Assembly: GCA_021399445.1 (NCBI GenBank)
Contig: JAJTUQ010000006.1
Span: forward strand, 3,410,001-3,474,000
DNA: 64,000 nt
Source: Xylogone sp. PMI_703
Taxonomy: Eukaryota; Ascomycota; Leotiomycetes
Reading direction: 5' to 3'
The notes under the pieces are model-generated. The model worked only from the letters and a program-made list of their open reading frames with translations, searched no databases and was not told the origin of the DNA. The translations under genes were made by a program, and so were the position numbers. This document shows, one piece after another, positions 24,250 through 36,200 of this stretch; within the stretch, counting starts at the first letter, position 1, and every line of letters starts with the position of its first letter.

Positions 24250-26061
24250 CAAATTCTTTATCTTGGTGATGCTTGTGGTGTTGGCTGACTGGGAGGTGAG
24301 CAGCCACCGGCAACCCTTTGCTGCACAGCTGATGAGTCGACCCCGAACGGCGGCGGTAATCCCGTCTTCTAACAACAACGACGCGGTCATAGTGAAGGGC
24401 CCTTATCTTGTTCGGTCAGCTCAGATGAACCGCAGGGCCCTTGACCTGGTCGGAGACCTCAACGCTTCCACGCCACTCGAGGTATTGCGCCTGGCATTGT
24501 AACTTCCGTTTCTTGGAATGGGGTTAAAGTTGCAATGAGAAAAACAGCGCATGGTAGCCTGGCAGGATATTTGACCTTTCATCAACCATCAGTGCCACTC
24601 CCAGACTTAACAAAGCTGACATGGGTAGGTAGAGTCCTCGTCATGGTGCCAACACTAACATCATTATGTAGCGTTCACATGACAGTATTCTCGAACTTGA
24701 GGATGATTACGATGACTCTCCATGGGTCAGCGCCAATCGAACATCATCCCCAAACGGAGCAAGGGCTTTCACAACACCCACAGATCTCTATGCCGGTGAT
24801 TACGGGGTAGGTCGTCTCTCAGCCTCAGCTCTCTAGTCATAGCATTATTAACGTGAAGTCAGTTTCACGTTGGGGCCATAACTTACCGAGGCCACTTCAT
24901 CGCCACTGGAAATGAGACAGCATTCAACCTTACCATAAACGGGGGAAATTCCTTTGGATTCTCAGTATGGGTAGACGGAACCTTCTTGGGTTCTTACACT
25001 GGCGTAGCCGGAAAGCAAGAAGCTTCGCAGAGCTTTCCGCTGAAGCAGACCTTGGAGGCAAATCAACTACACGTTATAACTGTCCTGACTGTTCGTATAC
25101 TCAACTCGTGATGACTACCTCATACATATCATACTAAAGCAGCATTGGAGGAGAACACAGGATACAATGAGAATGACGCAGGAGGAGTCACAGTTGGCAT
25201 CCCCATGCGGATTAGTTACATTGACGGCACCGCTGACAACTTTATTTAGTACCCACGAGGAATCTTAGGGTACAGCTTCACTGGCGCCTCACCACCAATC
25301 CGGTGGAAAGTGACCGGAAATCTGGGCGGAGAAGATATAAGAAAGCCCAACAATAGTCATCACCAATACATCTACTGATCTAGATGGAACAGTATGCGGA
25401 CATAATCCGCGGTCCAGCGAATGAAGGCGGTTTCTTGCAGAGCGCATGGGTAGGTCTTCGCCCATTTGAATCCAGTTGCACAAGGCTATGCTTACGTTTT
25501 CTAATAGGCTGGCACCTACCTAACCCGCCAGTGGATGCGTGGAGCTACAAATCCCTACTACAAGGTGTCGCCACTCCAGGAGTAGAAATCTTCGTGTAAG
25601 TAAAAGAAGTTCAAAAATTCACCAATTCAAATGTAGGGTATACTGACTCTGAAAATCTCGTAGGGCGAAGTTCGCACTAAACCTGCCTGAAGGTTACGAC
25701 GTACCCCTCTCGATCACCCTCAAGAGTTCCTCGGACTCGCGGGCACACCTGCTTATTAACGGATACAAATTTGGTCTTTACAGTATGGACTTTTTACTAC
25801 ACTTTCATTAAAGAATGAATTGCTTTGACTGGCCTGAGAGCAGCGCAAAACATTGGCCCCCAAACTGTTTTTCCGGTGCCGGAAGGTATCATCAACCACC
25901 GTGGGAAGAACTCAATTGCTATTATTACCTGGAACCTTGCATCCAATGGAGGAAGATTAACACAGCTCTCTTTAAATGCTACAGGAGTGTATCAGACTGG
26001 ATATGGAAAAGTATTACCAGCTCCTCAGCCTGCATATTCCGCTCGTGCTGGAGCGTATTGA
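24250..26061 (+). pseudogene. GH35 beta-galactosidase, C-terminal domains only, degenerate
   Basis: Family GH35 beta-galactosidases of the fungal LacA type end in several beta domains, and these can be followed in order here. GPYLVRSAQM and LVGDLNASTPLEV lie near 24400-24490, SVSWNGVKV near 24510, then YDDSPWVSANRTS, TTPTDLYAGDYG, YRGHFIATGNET and INGGNSFGFSVWVDGTFLGS. GWHLPNPPVDAWSY and ATPGVEIFV follow near 25510-25595. FALNLPEGYDVPLSITL, then NIGPQTVFPVPEGI and the C-terminus, end at 26061. The segments lie in different frames, with some gaps explained by introns and others by frameshifts (for example before 25825). The entire N-terminal catalytic barrel with its two Glu residues is missing. 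The gene would have acted outside the cell on galactosides; this copy cannot. Confidence 0.75.
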
Positions 26062-26476
26062 TCTTTAATTAGACGGGAGCTGATAGTAGTATTGAGCGTG
26101 TATTTATGGATGCTATATGAAGGCTGACCTATGCAACTTCCTCCTCAAGATATAGCTGTGATCCAGCAATATGTTGCATGTTGATAGGTCTCAAACCATT
26201 TCCCCAAAAGAAAAGACAAACCAAAAATAAACCTCAATTCTCTCTCTTCTCTCTTCTAAAACTTCTGTGAATGCAGAGACATCGAGAGACCTTGCACAAA
26301 GCGGTCATTTGCTGGTTCACATACGTCTCGAGAAGCAGAGTAAATAAGTTATCACGAGTTTATACGACGAAGATTGACCATGTTTCATGTTTCAGTTATT
26401 ATGCATATTGTAGATTTGACCAATTTTGTATAGAATCACCGTTGCTTATCTGATTCAGCCGATATTGAGCTGAGAG

Positions 26477-27612
26477 TCAATTATTCGCAGGAAGCCGGGA
26501 CCGATAATTTGATTGAATTCCAATAGATTGCATGAATTTGATATCGTCACGGTTTGGATGGTCGTCAACATTCATGTCCATGTAGCCATTTTTGTCAAAT
26601 TCGCGTGGAACAATGGCCAGAGCTCGGCCTGATTGCATTAGTAAAAATCTTGGAAGAAACTAGAAGAAATACCTTGAACAAGAGGATCTGCGGCAAGTCG
26701 TAGGCAAGCTCGCACCGCATCGTCAATAGTTGCCCAGTTCGAACCAATCTTGGTCAGAGCATCGTCAATGACCTTGGCGATGGCGTCCGACATGATCGAG
26801 GTACGAATATACCAAGGAGCGAGCAGGTTTACACGCATTCGGCCAGCCCTTCGAAGGTTACACATGAGACCCCTCACTGCAAACTTTGAACTTTGATACT
26901 GAGTTGCTCCCACCATGTCGACATATCCAGCGAGACTGGAAGTGAGGATAAGGCTCTTGTCGCGTGACGCATCCTGTTTATTGAAGTAGTGCATAGCAAG
27001 CTTTGAAGTATACACCACGCCGATAAAGTTTATGTTAATGATTCTGAGGCTAGGCTTCGTTGGCTCGTCCGTCTCTTCTTTATACTCATCAGCTTGATCG
27101 CCTTTAGGTGTAAGGAACTATACCGAGCGTAAATAAGGGATCCGCTCCCCCAATTCCTACATTGGCAACAACAATGTCGAGACTCTTCTCCGGCGAATTG
27201 GCGATGGCAGCCTTGAAGGCTGCCAGTTGGTCCTCCCAGGAAGTCACATCACACTCACAGAATTGATAACTAGAAACATCAGTATCGTACAATGTCATAA
27301 GAGAAGAGACAGGAATACTTTTTCTCTCCTTCCAGATCCGCATTAGGGTTAATGTCCGCATTGGTTACAAAGGCACTTCGGACAGTCAGAAAATGAAATA
27401 TCCTACTGATGAGGGCCTAACCCAGCGAGGATAAAAGCTTTAGCGTAGCCCGCACCTAGTCCGCTACTTCCTGTATCCCGATTAACGCGGTCATGGGGAA
27501 TATGCGAGACGAAGATACCTCCAGTGATAATCACACTCTTGCCCTTGAGCTTGGTTATGTCCGGCTCAACCGTACAGTCAATAGGATCATCGTCAGTATA
27601 TTGGAACGCCAT
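26477..27612 (-). CDS. Short-chain dehydrogenase/reductase, 299 aa
   Basis: Six exons: 27612-27519, 27470-27422, 27375-27319, 27269-27124, 27074-26673 and 26628-26477. The introns are 44-49 bp and the coding sum is exactly 900 nt. A classical SDR Rossmann fold is visible: the TGGSSGLG cofactor motif at 30-37, an acidic residue after strand 2 (NADIN), VVANVG for the NAG element, SSLAGY with the catalytic Ser near 161, and YQSSK with Tyr175 and Lys179. The overall look is of NAD-dependent fungal SDRs related to 15-hydroxyprostaglandin dehydrogenase. It is cytosolic, with no signal peptide. It lies 1.1 kb from the FSH hydrolase and 2.6 kb from the PKS, so it may oxidise or reduce a hydroxyl or keto group of the polyketide. 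Cluster membership is inferred from position only. Confidence 0.88.
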
Positions 27613-28259
27613 ATTGGGCAGCTGGTAGTAAAACGCTCTCGGCACACTCCTTCAAGCAAGCCCGGAAAAGATCCAGTTGCGAGACTTGAAGCAAGGGATC
27701 CGCCAGGATATTATGCTACAATGCCGTCCCCTCGGGCAATAACGGGACGCGACGCAACAAAATTCCATGAGTCGTGTCAGATCATAAGCTGATATATCAT
27801 CAAAATAGGTCCATCAGAGGATATGGCGCAGGGGCTAGGCTGTTATTTCCGCCATAGCACCCGTCGCCTACGAGGGCAAAACTGGAGAATCTCGCGAGGT
27901 CGACGAGTCTCTCGCGTATGATTGGACAAAGACCGCGAGGATCTCGTAAACTCAATTTGGAAATGTGATTATTTTTCTGACCGCATATACCGGGGTTTGT
28001 GCAAATAGGAACGCCAGATCAGAGGGTTTCGGTGGATGGGCGACAAGTATTATGGGCGGGATAGTATGACGCATCATTATAAATTATATAATTTCCATAC
28101 AGTACAGGCCCTATTAAGTAAACCACCGCCCCACATCTGCGCACTATTACTTGAAGAGGAACTTGTCCATACAATTCCACGGCAGAGCACAGACGTCAAA
28201 TGGTGGTTTAATCGGGCTTAAAGTAGGTACTGAGCAGCCAGTCTTAATTATGTACTGTA
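27613..28259. other. Intergenic, no gene seen
   Basis: Upstream region of the SDR. A short patch at about 27885-27950 repeats CTCGCGAGG-like words three times on either strand. Nothing else was recognised. Confidence 0.4.
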
Positions 28260-28601
28260 ACATGTGTTCTAGCCCATACGCCAATATTTTACATTGACAA
28301 ATGGGCCAGCCCACCTACCAGTATTGGCGCATGGGCTGCCCCAACCGTCAATACGAGCATTTGCGTATGGGTTAGCCCACTCAACCGCTACAACCTAGTG
28401 TACTAGGCTGTGGGTCACAAGTATTCAACCTTAGTAGACTTAGTAACTGCAGTGATAACTACACTGCACAGCAATAACTATATTGTACAATTAACAGTGT
28501 AATCAAGTGCGACTGGTAATCAATTTGAGAGCTGAATTAAGAGTACGAGTACGATTGTATTGCCCATACGCCTTGCTTCAAATAGTGGGCTAGAACATAT
28601 G
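28260..28601. mobile_element. MITE-like element, 342 bp, 17-bp inverted ends
   Basis: Ends ACATGTGTTCTAGCCCA (28260-28276) and TGGGCTAGAACATATGT (28585-28601) are inverted repeats with one mismatch. Inside, AGCCCATACGCCAATA (28271-28286) is mirrored by TATTGGCGCATGGGCT at about 28322-28337. Further CCCATACGCC/GCGTATGGG words follow, so the element can fold into nested hairpins. It has no coding frame. It sits inside the polyketide cluster between the SDR and the hydrolase. No certain target-site duplication was seen. Confidence 0.6.
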
Positions 28602-28695
28602 TGCATAGGGGGTGAGCATAGAAATCTCTTCACACACACCGTCCGTTATCTCCAACGGCTGTGATAGGTCAATCCCAACTACATAAGCAATATCC

Positions 28696-29533
28696 TCAAT
28701 TCATGTGCATGGACCTATGCACTGCCCATTGTATCGCACCCGCCATCTTCGACTGCTCACTCGGGATTTTCGGGATGTGGTGTCCTCCTCCATGCATGAC
28801 AACCTTTGCACGTCTTATGTCGCACAAAGACACAAATTCGTGGCCCTCCGCTGCCTGATCATCTCTGTTTCCGATTACATGCACTGTGGGGATGTGGAAT
28901 AGCTGTCCATGAGTTTTGTGTAGGCACTTTGGTAGCACTTTCTCTTCCTTTGCGCAAAATTCCTGCTCAGTGCCTTTAACCATCTTCTGGTGGACCAGAA
29001 AGTATCCTGCGAAACGTGGGTCGTCTGGCATCGCGACAACGGTAGTGTTCTCCACTGCTGCCGGTCCTTGGTACACCAAAGTAACTGGCTCGGCTTCCAT
29101 GTCCATCGGCAAAGAAGAGGATATGAAAACAGCCATGCGAAATAGTTGATCAAATGGCTTCGACTTTGCTAGTTCCACAATAAGCGTGCCTGCCAACGCG
29201 CTTCCTTGAGAGAAAGCAATCACTCCGTCAAATGGCCCCTCATCCTGGATAAACAGTTCTAACCGATGAATCGCACTTGTAATAGCTTCCGGAGTGACTG
29301 AATCGTAATAGCATAAATACGGCCCGGGAAATACCTGTCGTATCTCTAGTGGTTGTGTTAGCAGAGATAATCTTCGCAGCCTGGGAAGTAATACCGATTG
29401 CAGCGCTCGTTTCTATATGCCCTTCAAAAAACTCATATTCCCAATGCTGTGGAAGAAGAGCTCGCATAGGTTGTAACTGGGCCTCTAGAATCTGGGCATT
29501 CATGCCAATTCCATGAAGGCAGAGGAACCGCAT
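28696..29533 (-). CDS. FSH1-family serine hydrolase, candidate PKS off-loading enzyme (LovG-like)
   Basis: Two exons: 29533-29395 and 29345-28696. The 49-bp intron has a GTATTA donor and an ACTAG acceptor; a nearer CAG would break the frame, so this acceptor was preferred. The product is 262 aa. It has the FSH1/DUF341 alpha/beta-hydrolase pattern: start MRFLCLHGIGMNAQIL, then VFPGPYLCYYD, nucleophile elbow AFSQGS with Ser92, acid in GNRDD near 208, and base in GGGHHIP near 235. In lovastatin-type pathways the FSH hydrolase LovG releases the chain from an HR-PKS that lacks a thioesterase. The PKS next door also lacks one and shares the promoter region, so release in trans is a reasonable inference. 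The frame is intact. Confidence 0.87.
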
Positions 29534-30215
29534 TTTGATTAGATACTAAGGAATTGACTGAAGTTGAGCTATAGATTGCAACAAGCCAGAGCTAAGCGAA
29601 TGGTGCATGCTTCCGCTAGCGGTAATGCTCAAGGTCCTTTCGTCTAGTTTTAATTGGAAGTTAAAAAAGACAGGTCATAACACCGTAGTTACTCAGATTT
29701 GACATAGTTATACCATCAGGGACGGGACAGACCCGGTGTCAGCAGCCACCCATACAAAAAGAGTTCAAGATCCAGGTATGATCAGCAAAATCTGATACAG
29801 GTTAGACTAGTCCAACTAGGTTTTATGTGAGAATATGCGGTACAGTCATTCTACAGTATTGCCGGATAAGCTGACGTGATATTGATAGGTTATCCTAGAA
29901 GTGATGATGAAAAGCACATTGAAACGTGATATCGATAGATTAATCTAACAGTGATAACAAAAGCACATTCGAAAGAAGTGGTGGAGCTAATGTAGAGTTT
30001 GCACTTCTTTCATCATATCAAACACCAATCGCTAGTGAAATTCATAGAAGAACTGTTTTGACGTTGTGTTTGGTGTGACTTCGACGTAGTTGCCACATCG
30101 TTCTATTTTGAAGTGGCTATATGTATTGACTTCCAAAAAGTCTTTAGGCAAAAAAGACGGCAGTGAAGTTTCTTGCAACATAGAATTACTGAATACTTAT
30201 TAACGAAAGAAAAAG
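29534..30215. promoter_or_regulatory. Shared divergent promoter of hydrolase and PKS
   Basis: This 682-bp region separates the hydrolase start (29533, minus) from the PKS start (30216, plus) and contains no coding frame. It includes the tandem 50-bp repeat at 29874-29973 and scattered CGG/CCG triplets (for example near 29838 and 29861) of the sort bound by Zn2Cys6 regulators. Binding is not demonstrated by the sequence alone. Confidence 0.6.
29874..29973. repeat. Tandem 50-bp direct repeat in the PKS promoter
   Basis: Copy 1 is 29874-29923 and copy 2 is 29924-29973, directly abutting. Both begin ACGTGATAT and end in AAAAGCACATT plus GAA or CGAA, with about ten differences and a compensating one-base indel. 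Location is 243-342 bp upstream of the PKS ATG. Duplicated promoter boxes can be regulator binding sites; this is inference. Confidence 0.75.
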
Positions 30216-33200
30216 ATGGAGAGTCGTGCGATGCCAATTGCTGTTGTTGGGGTTGGAGGCAGATTTCCTGGAGATGCGTCGGATCCCGAGAAGCTCTGGA
30301 AAATGGTCTCGGAGGGGAGGCATGCTCTTTCTGAGGTACCCAAATCGCGTTACAATGTTGATGCATTCTACCATCCAAACCCAGAACGATCTGGCACAAC
30401 AAATGCTCGAGGAGCACACTTCCTCCAAAACGACATCACAAGCTTTGATGCACCGTTCTTTTCAATTACCGCAAACGAGGCCGAGGCGATGGATCCGCAG
30501 CAGAGGCTGATGCTAGAGGTTGCATACGAAGCGCTCGAGAATGGTACGCAGACGGTAAACAGTTGAACAAATACTAACATGTTCACAGCTGGGATGAGTT
30601 TAGAAGACGTTTCTGGAACTTCCATGGGTTCTTTTGTGGCAACTTTCTCGCATGATTACAGTGCCTTGCGAGCCAAAGACTTCGATAATATGCCGTGAGA
30701 GAAAGACCAGACATTCATTCTTAATCATTTGTACTAATGTATCTACAATCAGAACGTATCATGCCACGGGAGTCAGTGGGGCCATCATGTCCAACAGATT
30801 AGCCTGGTACTTCAACTTAAAGGGATCCAGCATCAGTTTGGATACTGCATGTTCATCGTCTCTTGTTGCATTGCACTTGGCCTGCCAAAGCCTCCGCCTC
30901 GGCGAGATAACTACGGCTTTAGTCGGTGGCGTAAATCTAATGGTTACGCCCGAAATCCATCTTAGCCTTTCTTCGTTGCATTTCCTTAGCCCTGACGGTA
31001 AGAGTCAAGCTTTTGACGCCAATGCCAATGGCTACAGCCGTGGTGAAGGAGCGGCGGTCGTGATTCTCAAGCCTTTAGACGCAGCCCTTCGCGATGGAAA
31101 CACGATAAGAGCCATCATAAGAGGAACAGGAGTGAATCAAGACGGAAGAACTCCGGGTAAGTCTCCGATGCATGATTTTCATCTTATCTAACTATATAGG
31201 AATCACTTTACCCTCAATGGATGCACAGGCAACCCTTATCAAAGCTACATATGCCGAAGCGGGCTTGGATTTTGGTGAGACTGATTACTTCGAGGCACAT
31301 GGCACAGGTAGGCATCCCAATCATTCTCCATACGATTGAGTCTAAACACCGTAAAGGAACTCAAGAAGGTGACGCGATAGAGTGTGCTGCAATCGCGTCA
31401 GTCCTCAAACAATCGCGCCCACGATCAAATCCTCTTCTAATTGGCTCAATTAAGACAAATGTCGGCCACATGGAGGGAGCAAGTGGTGTAGCTGGTCTAG
31501 TCAAGGCGATCTACATGCTTGAGGAAGGTCAAATTCCACCTAGTCTCTGGTTTGAGCATGAAAACCCTCGCCTTAATCTGAAGCGCTTTGGAATGAAGGT
31601 TTGTCTTCCAGGCCTCAGCAAAATGTTTCCAAAGTAATAAGCATACTCTCACAGGTTCCCACCACGCTTACTAGCTGGCCAAACGGCGGCCCCAAACGGA
31701 TAAGTATCAATTCATTCGGGTTTGGTGGGACTAACGCGCACTGCATCGTGGAAAAAGCTGATGGAAAATCACTGAGTAACGGGCTTTCGGAAGTATCCAA
31801 ATCTTCTGAGCCGTTAGATGTGTATACTGTGCAAGGTGTAGAGGCACAATTTTCGCAGGCCTCCACTGAAGACACACCGATACTTTTGATGTGGTCTTCT
31901 GCAGACCAGGCGGGTATTCACAGAGTGACAGACGCTTTGAAGAACTATATCGAGGCCGAAAGAATGAAGAATGCTGAAGATAAAAAACTCTTAAACAGAT
32001 TGGCATTTACTCTGTCCAAAGGCCGAAGCAAGCTGCCTTGGAAAGCTACCGCCGTTTGTAGCTCCATAGACGAGCTTCTCGAATCATTAAACCAAACACC
32101 AAAGGCCACCCGCAATGATTATCCGCCGAGGATTATCTTCGTATTTACGGGCCAAGGAGCTCAGTGGCCCCAAATGGGAAAAGAACTTCTTTGTTACCCA
32201 ATATTTCAAAGAGCAATGCGGGCGGCGACAAAATATCTGAGGACGTTAGGGGCTCCATGGGATTTAATAGGTCTGTCTTCATTAAAAAGTTGGCTGATCT
32301 GGCTGACATTCTTTGGCTGCAGAGGAGATTTTGAAGAAGAAAGACAAGTCGATGATTTATGAACCCGACGTTAGTCAAGCTGCTTGCACAGCCCTTCAAG
32401 TAGCTTTAGTAGATCTTGCGCTTGACTGCGGTATAAAGCCAGTATTTGTGATTGGCCATTCTAGTGGGGAGATTGCTGTAAGATTCTGCGATTTTGTTTA
32501 TAGCTGGCAGCTAATTTGCATAGGCGGCATACGCCAAGGGCTCAATCGGACGTGAGGCAGCATGGAAGCTTGCCTATCTTCGAGGAATGCTATCCAAGAA
32601 GATGACGAAAAAGGGTGCGATGATTGCTGTTGGCATCAGTAAGGAACTTTCTGAATCATACATTGATCTTGTCACATCAGGAAAACTTGTAGTAGCATGC
32701 GTAAACAGCCCTTCGAGCGTGACACTCTCTGGTGACGTGCAAGCAGTCCAAGAGATTCAAGACCTACTTGATCGGGAGGGTATCTTCAATAGGCGGCTGT
32801 CTGTTCAAACAGCCTATCACTCGCCACATATGCAAAGCATCGCAGCAGAATACTTGGAGAAGATTGGAGAACTTCAGAAACCCTCAACACCCAACGATGG
32901 CGTCGTCATGTACTCCTCCGTCACAGGAGAATGCATTGACGATGAGTCTCTCAGAAACGGAAAATATTGGGTCAGGAACCTTCTGGGTCGAGTCGAGTTC
33001 TCTCTGGCCATGGAAGGAGTATTCGATCAGCTTTCAAAGTCTAGCCGAAGATCAAAGTCTCAGAGTCTCCTCATCGAAGTTGGTCCCCATTCCGCCTTGC
33101 GAGGACCAATAAGACATATCCTCAATACAAGGGATAGCTCACGTATAGATTACACATCCTTAATTGAGAGAGAAAGAGATGGTATTCGAACTTTGCTTTC

Positions 33201-36200
33201 TGCAGTCGGGCGAGCGGCTCAGCATGGAGCTTCCATCGACTTTGATCAGGCAAACAATGTTAGACATAGAGGCTCACTCATGCTATCAAACATGCCACCA
33301 TATCCGTGGAACCATGACAATAGCTACTGGCATAATGACAATGTAGGTCGAGCTTGGCTGCACCGGAAGCATCCGCGACATGATCTCGTCGGTGCCTTGA
33401 GCGAGTTCTCCACTGAGAAGGAGCCTACCTGGAGAAACTACCTTCGTGTTTCGGAGATACCATGGGTAGAACAACATAACATCCAGGGCTCAATCGTATA
33501 TCCCTTTGCAGGAATGCTCGCAATGGCAATCGAGGCAACGATTCAAATGTCTGACAAATCGAGACGCATCAGGGGAATTCGATTCCGAGACGTTTCTGCA
33601 GAAAAAGCCCTGGTAGTCCCTGCTGAAGGTCAATTAGAGACTACGCTCCAATTCAAGCCGTGGCGCATGGGATCTAGGTCGCCCGATATGTTCTGGTACG
33701 AGTTCATCATTTCTTCTCGCGGTCCCATCGGCGATTGGGTTCAGCACTGTATAGGTCTTGTGTCAGCCGTGTATGACTCTCCAGCCAATAATACATTTTT
33801 GGACGAGCAGCTTCAGCAATCAGAGCGGTACAGAGAAAAATACAATCGGATTTCAAGCATGAAATTAGATCCTCAGAACATGCAAGATTTATACGAAAAG
33901 GTAAAGAGTCCGGAATTCTAATCGATCCCACGCTAACGTTGATACAGTACGCAAGACTTGGATTTCAGTTCGGAGAGCTATTCCAGAATGCAATCGAGGT
34001 CCGCACTGGGCTTGGCAAGGCTCTCTATACATTAGAGATCCCCGATACCCGAGCACAAATGCCAGAGAACTTTGAGCACCCACATCTCATACATCCAGCT
34101 ACTCTAGACGCCATCATTCAAATGTCTTGGGCACCCGCAATAGGTTCTGATGTTGACAGAGCGAGTATCCCTCGGTTCATGCAGAGCATGTTCATTTCCT
34201 GTCAAATTGACAGTGGACCGGGAGAAAAGCTGTACGGCGCCTCTGAATACACAGAAGATGACATCTTTTCAACACAGACAAATATCGTGGTATCAGATGC
34301 TACTTGGAAAGAGCCTCTAGTAATTATCGAGGGGCTTTCAAACGTTTTGTTGCCACCACAATCAGAAATGCAAAACGGTCTAGCAGATGCTATCGATTTC
34401 TCCTTCAATCATTGGGACATCGATATCTTGTCATCTCCAAAGCCTCATGTAGAAACTCTACTGCAGGCTGCTTGCTATGCGGACATGGATGCAGACTACC
34501 AGACCCTAAGAGAATTAGAACATGCTGCGTTTATCATATGTAAGCGCGTCACTAGCAAGGTCCACGAAAGTGAGGTCTCCGGGTTTGCTCCGCATCACCA
34601 ACAACTCTACAGATATATGCAGCAACAATTTGCTCAAGGTGTTAAAGGCCAACTTCCTTATCAAGATCAAGACATGGGCTGGTCAACAGCAAGCCCAGTA
34701 TCTGATGATAAAGTGCTTGCTCGTGTGGCTGCAGCCAGTGTCGACGGAGAGCTGCTATGTCGCGTTGGTGAATCATTAACAGATATACTTTTCGGTAGAA
34801 AGGAACCCCTTGAAGTGTTGATGGAGGGAGGTCTCTGGACGTCCATCTATCGATCCAGTATAACAGCTCCTCGCGGGAACTTTTTAGTCCGCAAACTCAC
34901 CAGTCTCCTCTCCCACAAGAAAGGTCTGAAAATACTAGAAGTCGGAGCCGGAACTGGAGGAACGACTTCCTCGTTTTGGTCAGCATTCAGCTCAGCGCGT
35001 GAGGCGTCAAGTCGTGTTGAATCATATACATTCACAGATCTGAGCACAGGTTTCTTCGAAGCAGCGGCCAATAACTTTCATGAATGGGCAGCATTTATGA
35101 ACTTCAAGGTTTTGGACATCGAAAAGGATCCAGCGATGCAGGGATTCGAGCCCGCATCATATGACCTCGTAATTGCCAGTAACGTTTTGCACGCAACTAA
35201 GCAAATCGGTAAATCTTTGGAGCATTGCAGGACTCTGTTGAAGCCGTGCGTGGTTCCGTTTGCTCTAAAAAGGCGGTAGCTAACTCAATTCAGGGGCGGC
35301 AACATCCTTCTCGTCGAATTGACGACACCACTAACGCGTACACAAATATCTTTTGGCATTCTTCCCGGATGGTGGCTCGGTAAGCCAATATGACTCTGAG
35401 AATACAGTAACCTGACTGAATACTAGGATCAAATGATTCTCGCGAATGGGGCCCTCTACTCTCTGAACAGAGATGGAATCTGGAACTTCAGCGCAATGGC
35501 TTTAGTGGCCTAGATTTGTGCTTTCCAGATCATCCAACAATTCAGTCAGCCTCGATCATGATGTCCACTGCTGATGAATCTCAGAAACCAAACCAAACGC
35601 AAGATATTCTTATCCTTCGACAAGATGACGCAGATCTAACTACTGTTTCTTTCTCGTCAGTACTTCACAAAATCTGTTCAGCTAATGGGTCGCAGGCGCA
35701 AGAACTGGCCATGGCCGACTTGGCAACCGTGGATGTCACCGGGAAAACCTGTATCTCGCTACTGGAGCTCACCAAGCCATTCCTATACCAAATGGGAAGT
35801 GACGGTTTTAACCACTTCCAACGATTAGTCGTTGAGTGTAAGAGCATACTGTGGCTCACACATGGAACAGCGATGGATAAGCCATGTCCCGAAACCAATT
35901 TGGCAGTGGGATTGACTAGATCCATAAGAAATGAGATGCCCACGCTTCGATTCATAGTCCTGGATTTGGATGTAGATAGCATCCAAAGCCTAGAGGATGT
36001 TTGTCAAGCGTCCGTCGACCTCTTGAACAAGCAAGATGATGTGGAAGGCGATGACTGGGAATACGCACTCCGAAACGGCTGCTTCTACGTGCAACGAGTG
36101 TATCCTGACCTCGAATCTGAACTTTTGGTCAAATCTGGTCCTTCAACGATCAAAACAGTAAAGATGAAATTCAAGCAAGGGGATCGCCCACTTAAGATGA

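Noticed and set aside
29838..29864. CGG...CCG pair as a Gal4-type site in the PKS promoter
   Set aside because: The spacing of about 21 bases does not match the usual 11-base Gal4 site; kept only as a loose remark.
30103..30625. Minus-strand frames over the PKS start
   Set aside because: Shadows of the KS domain.
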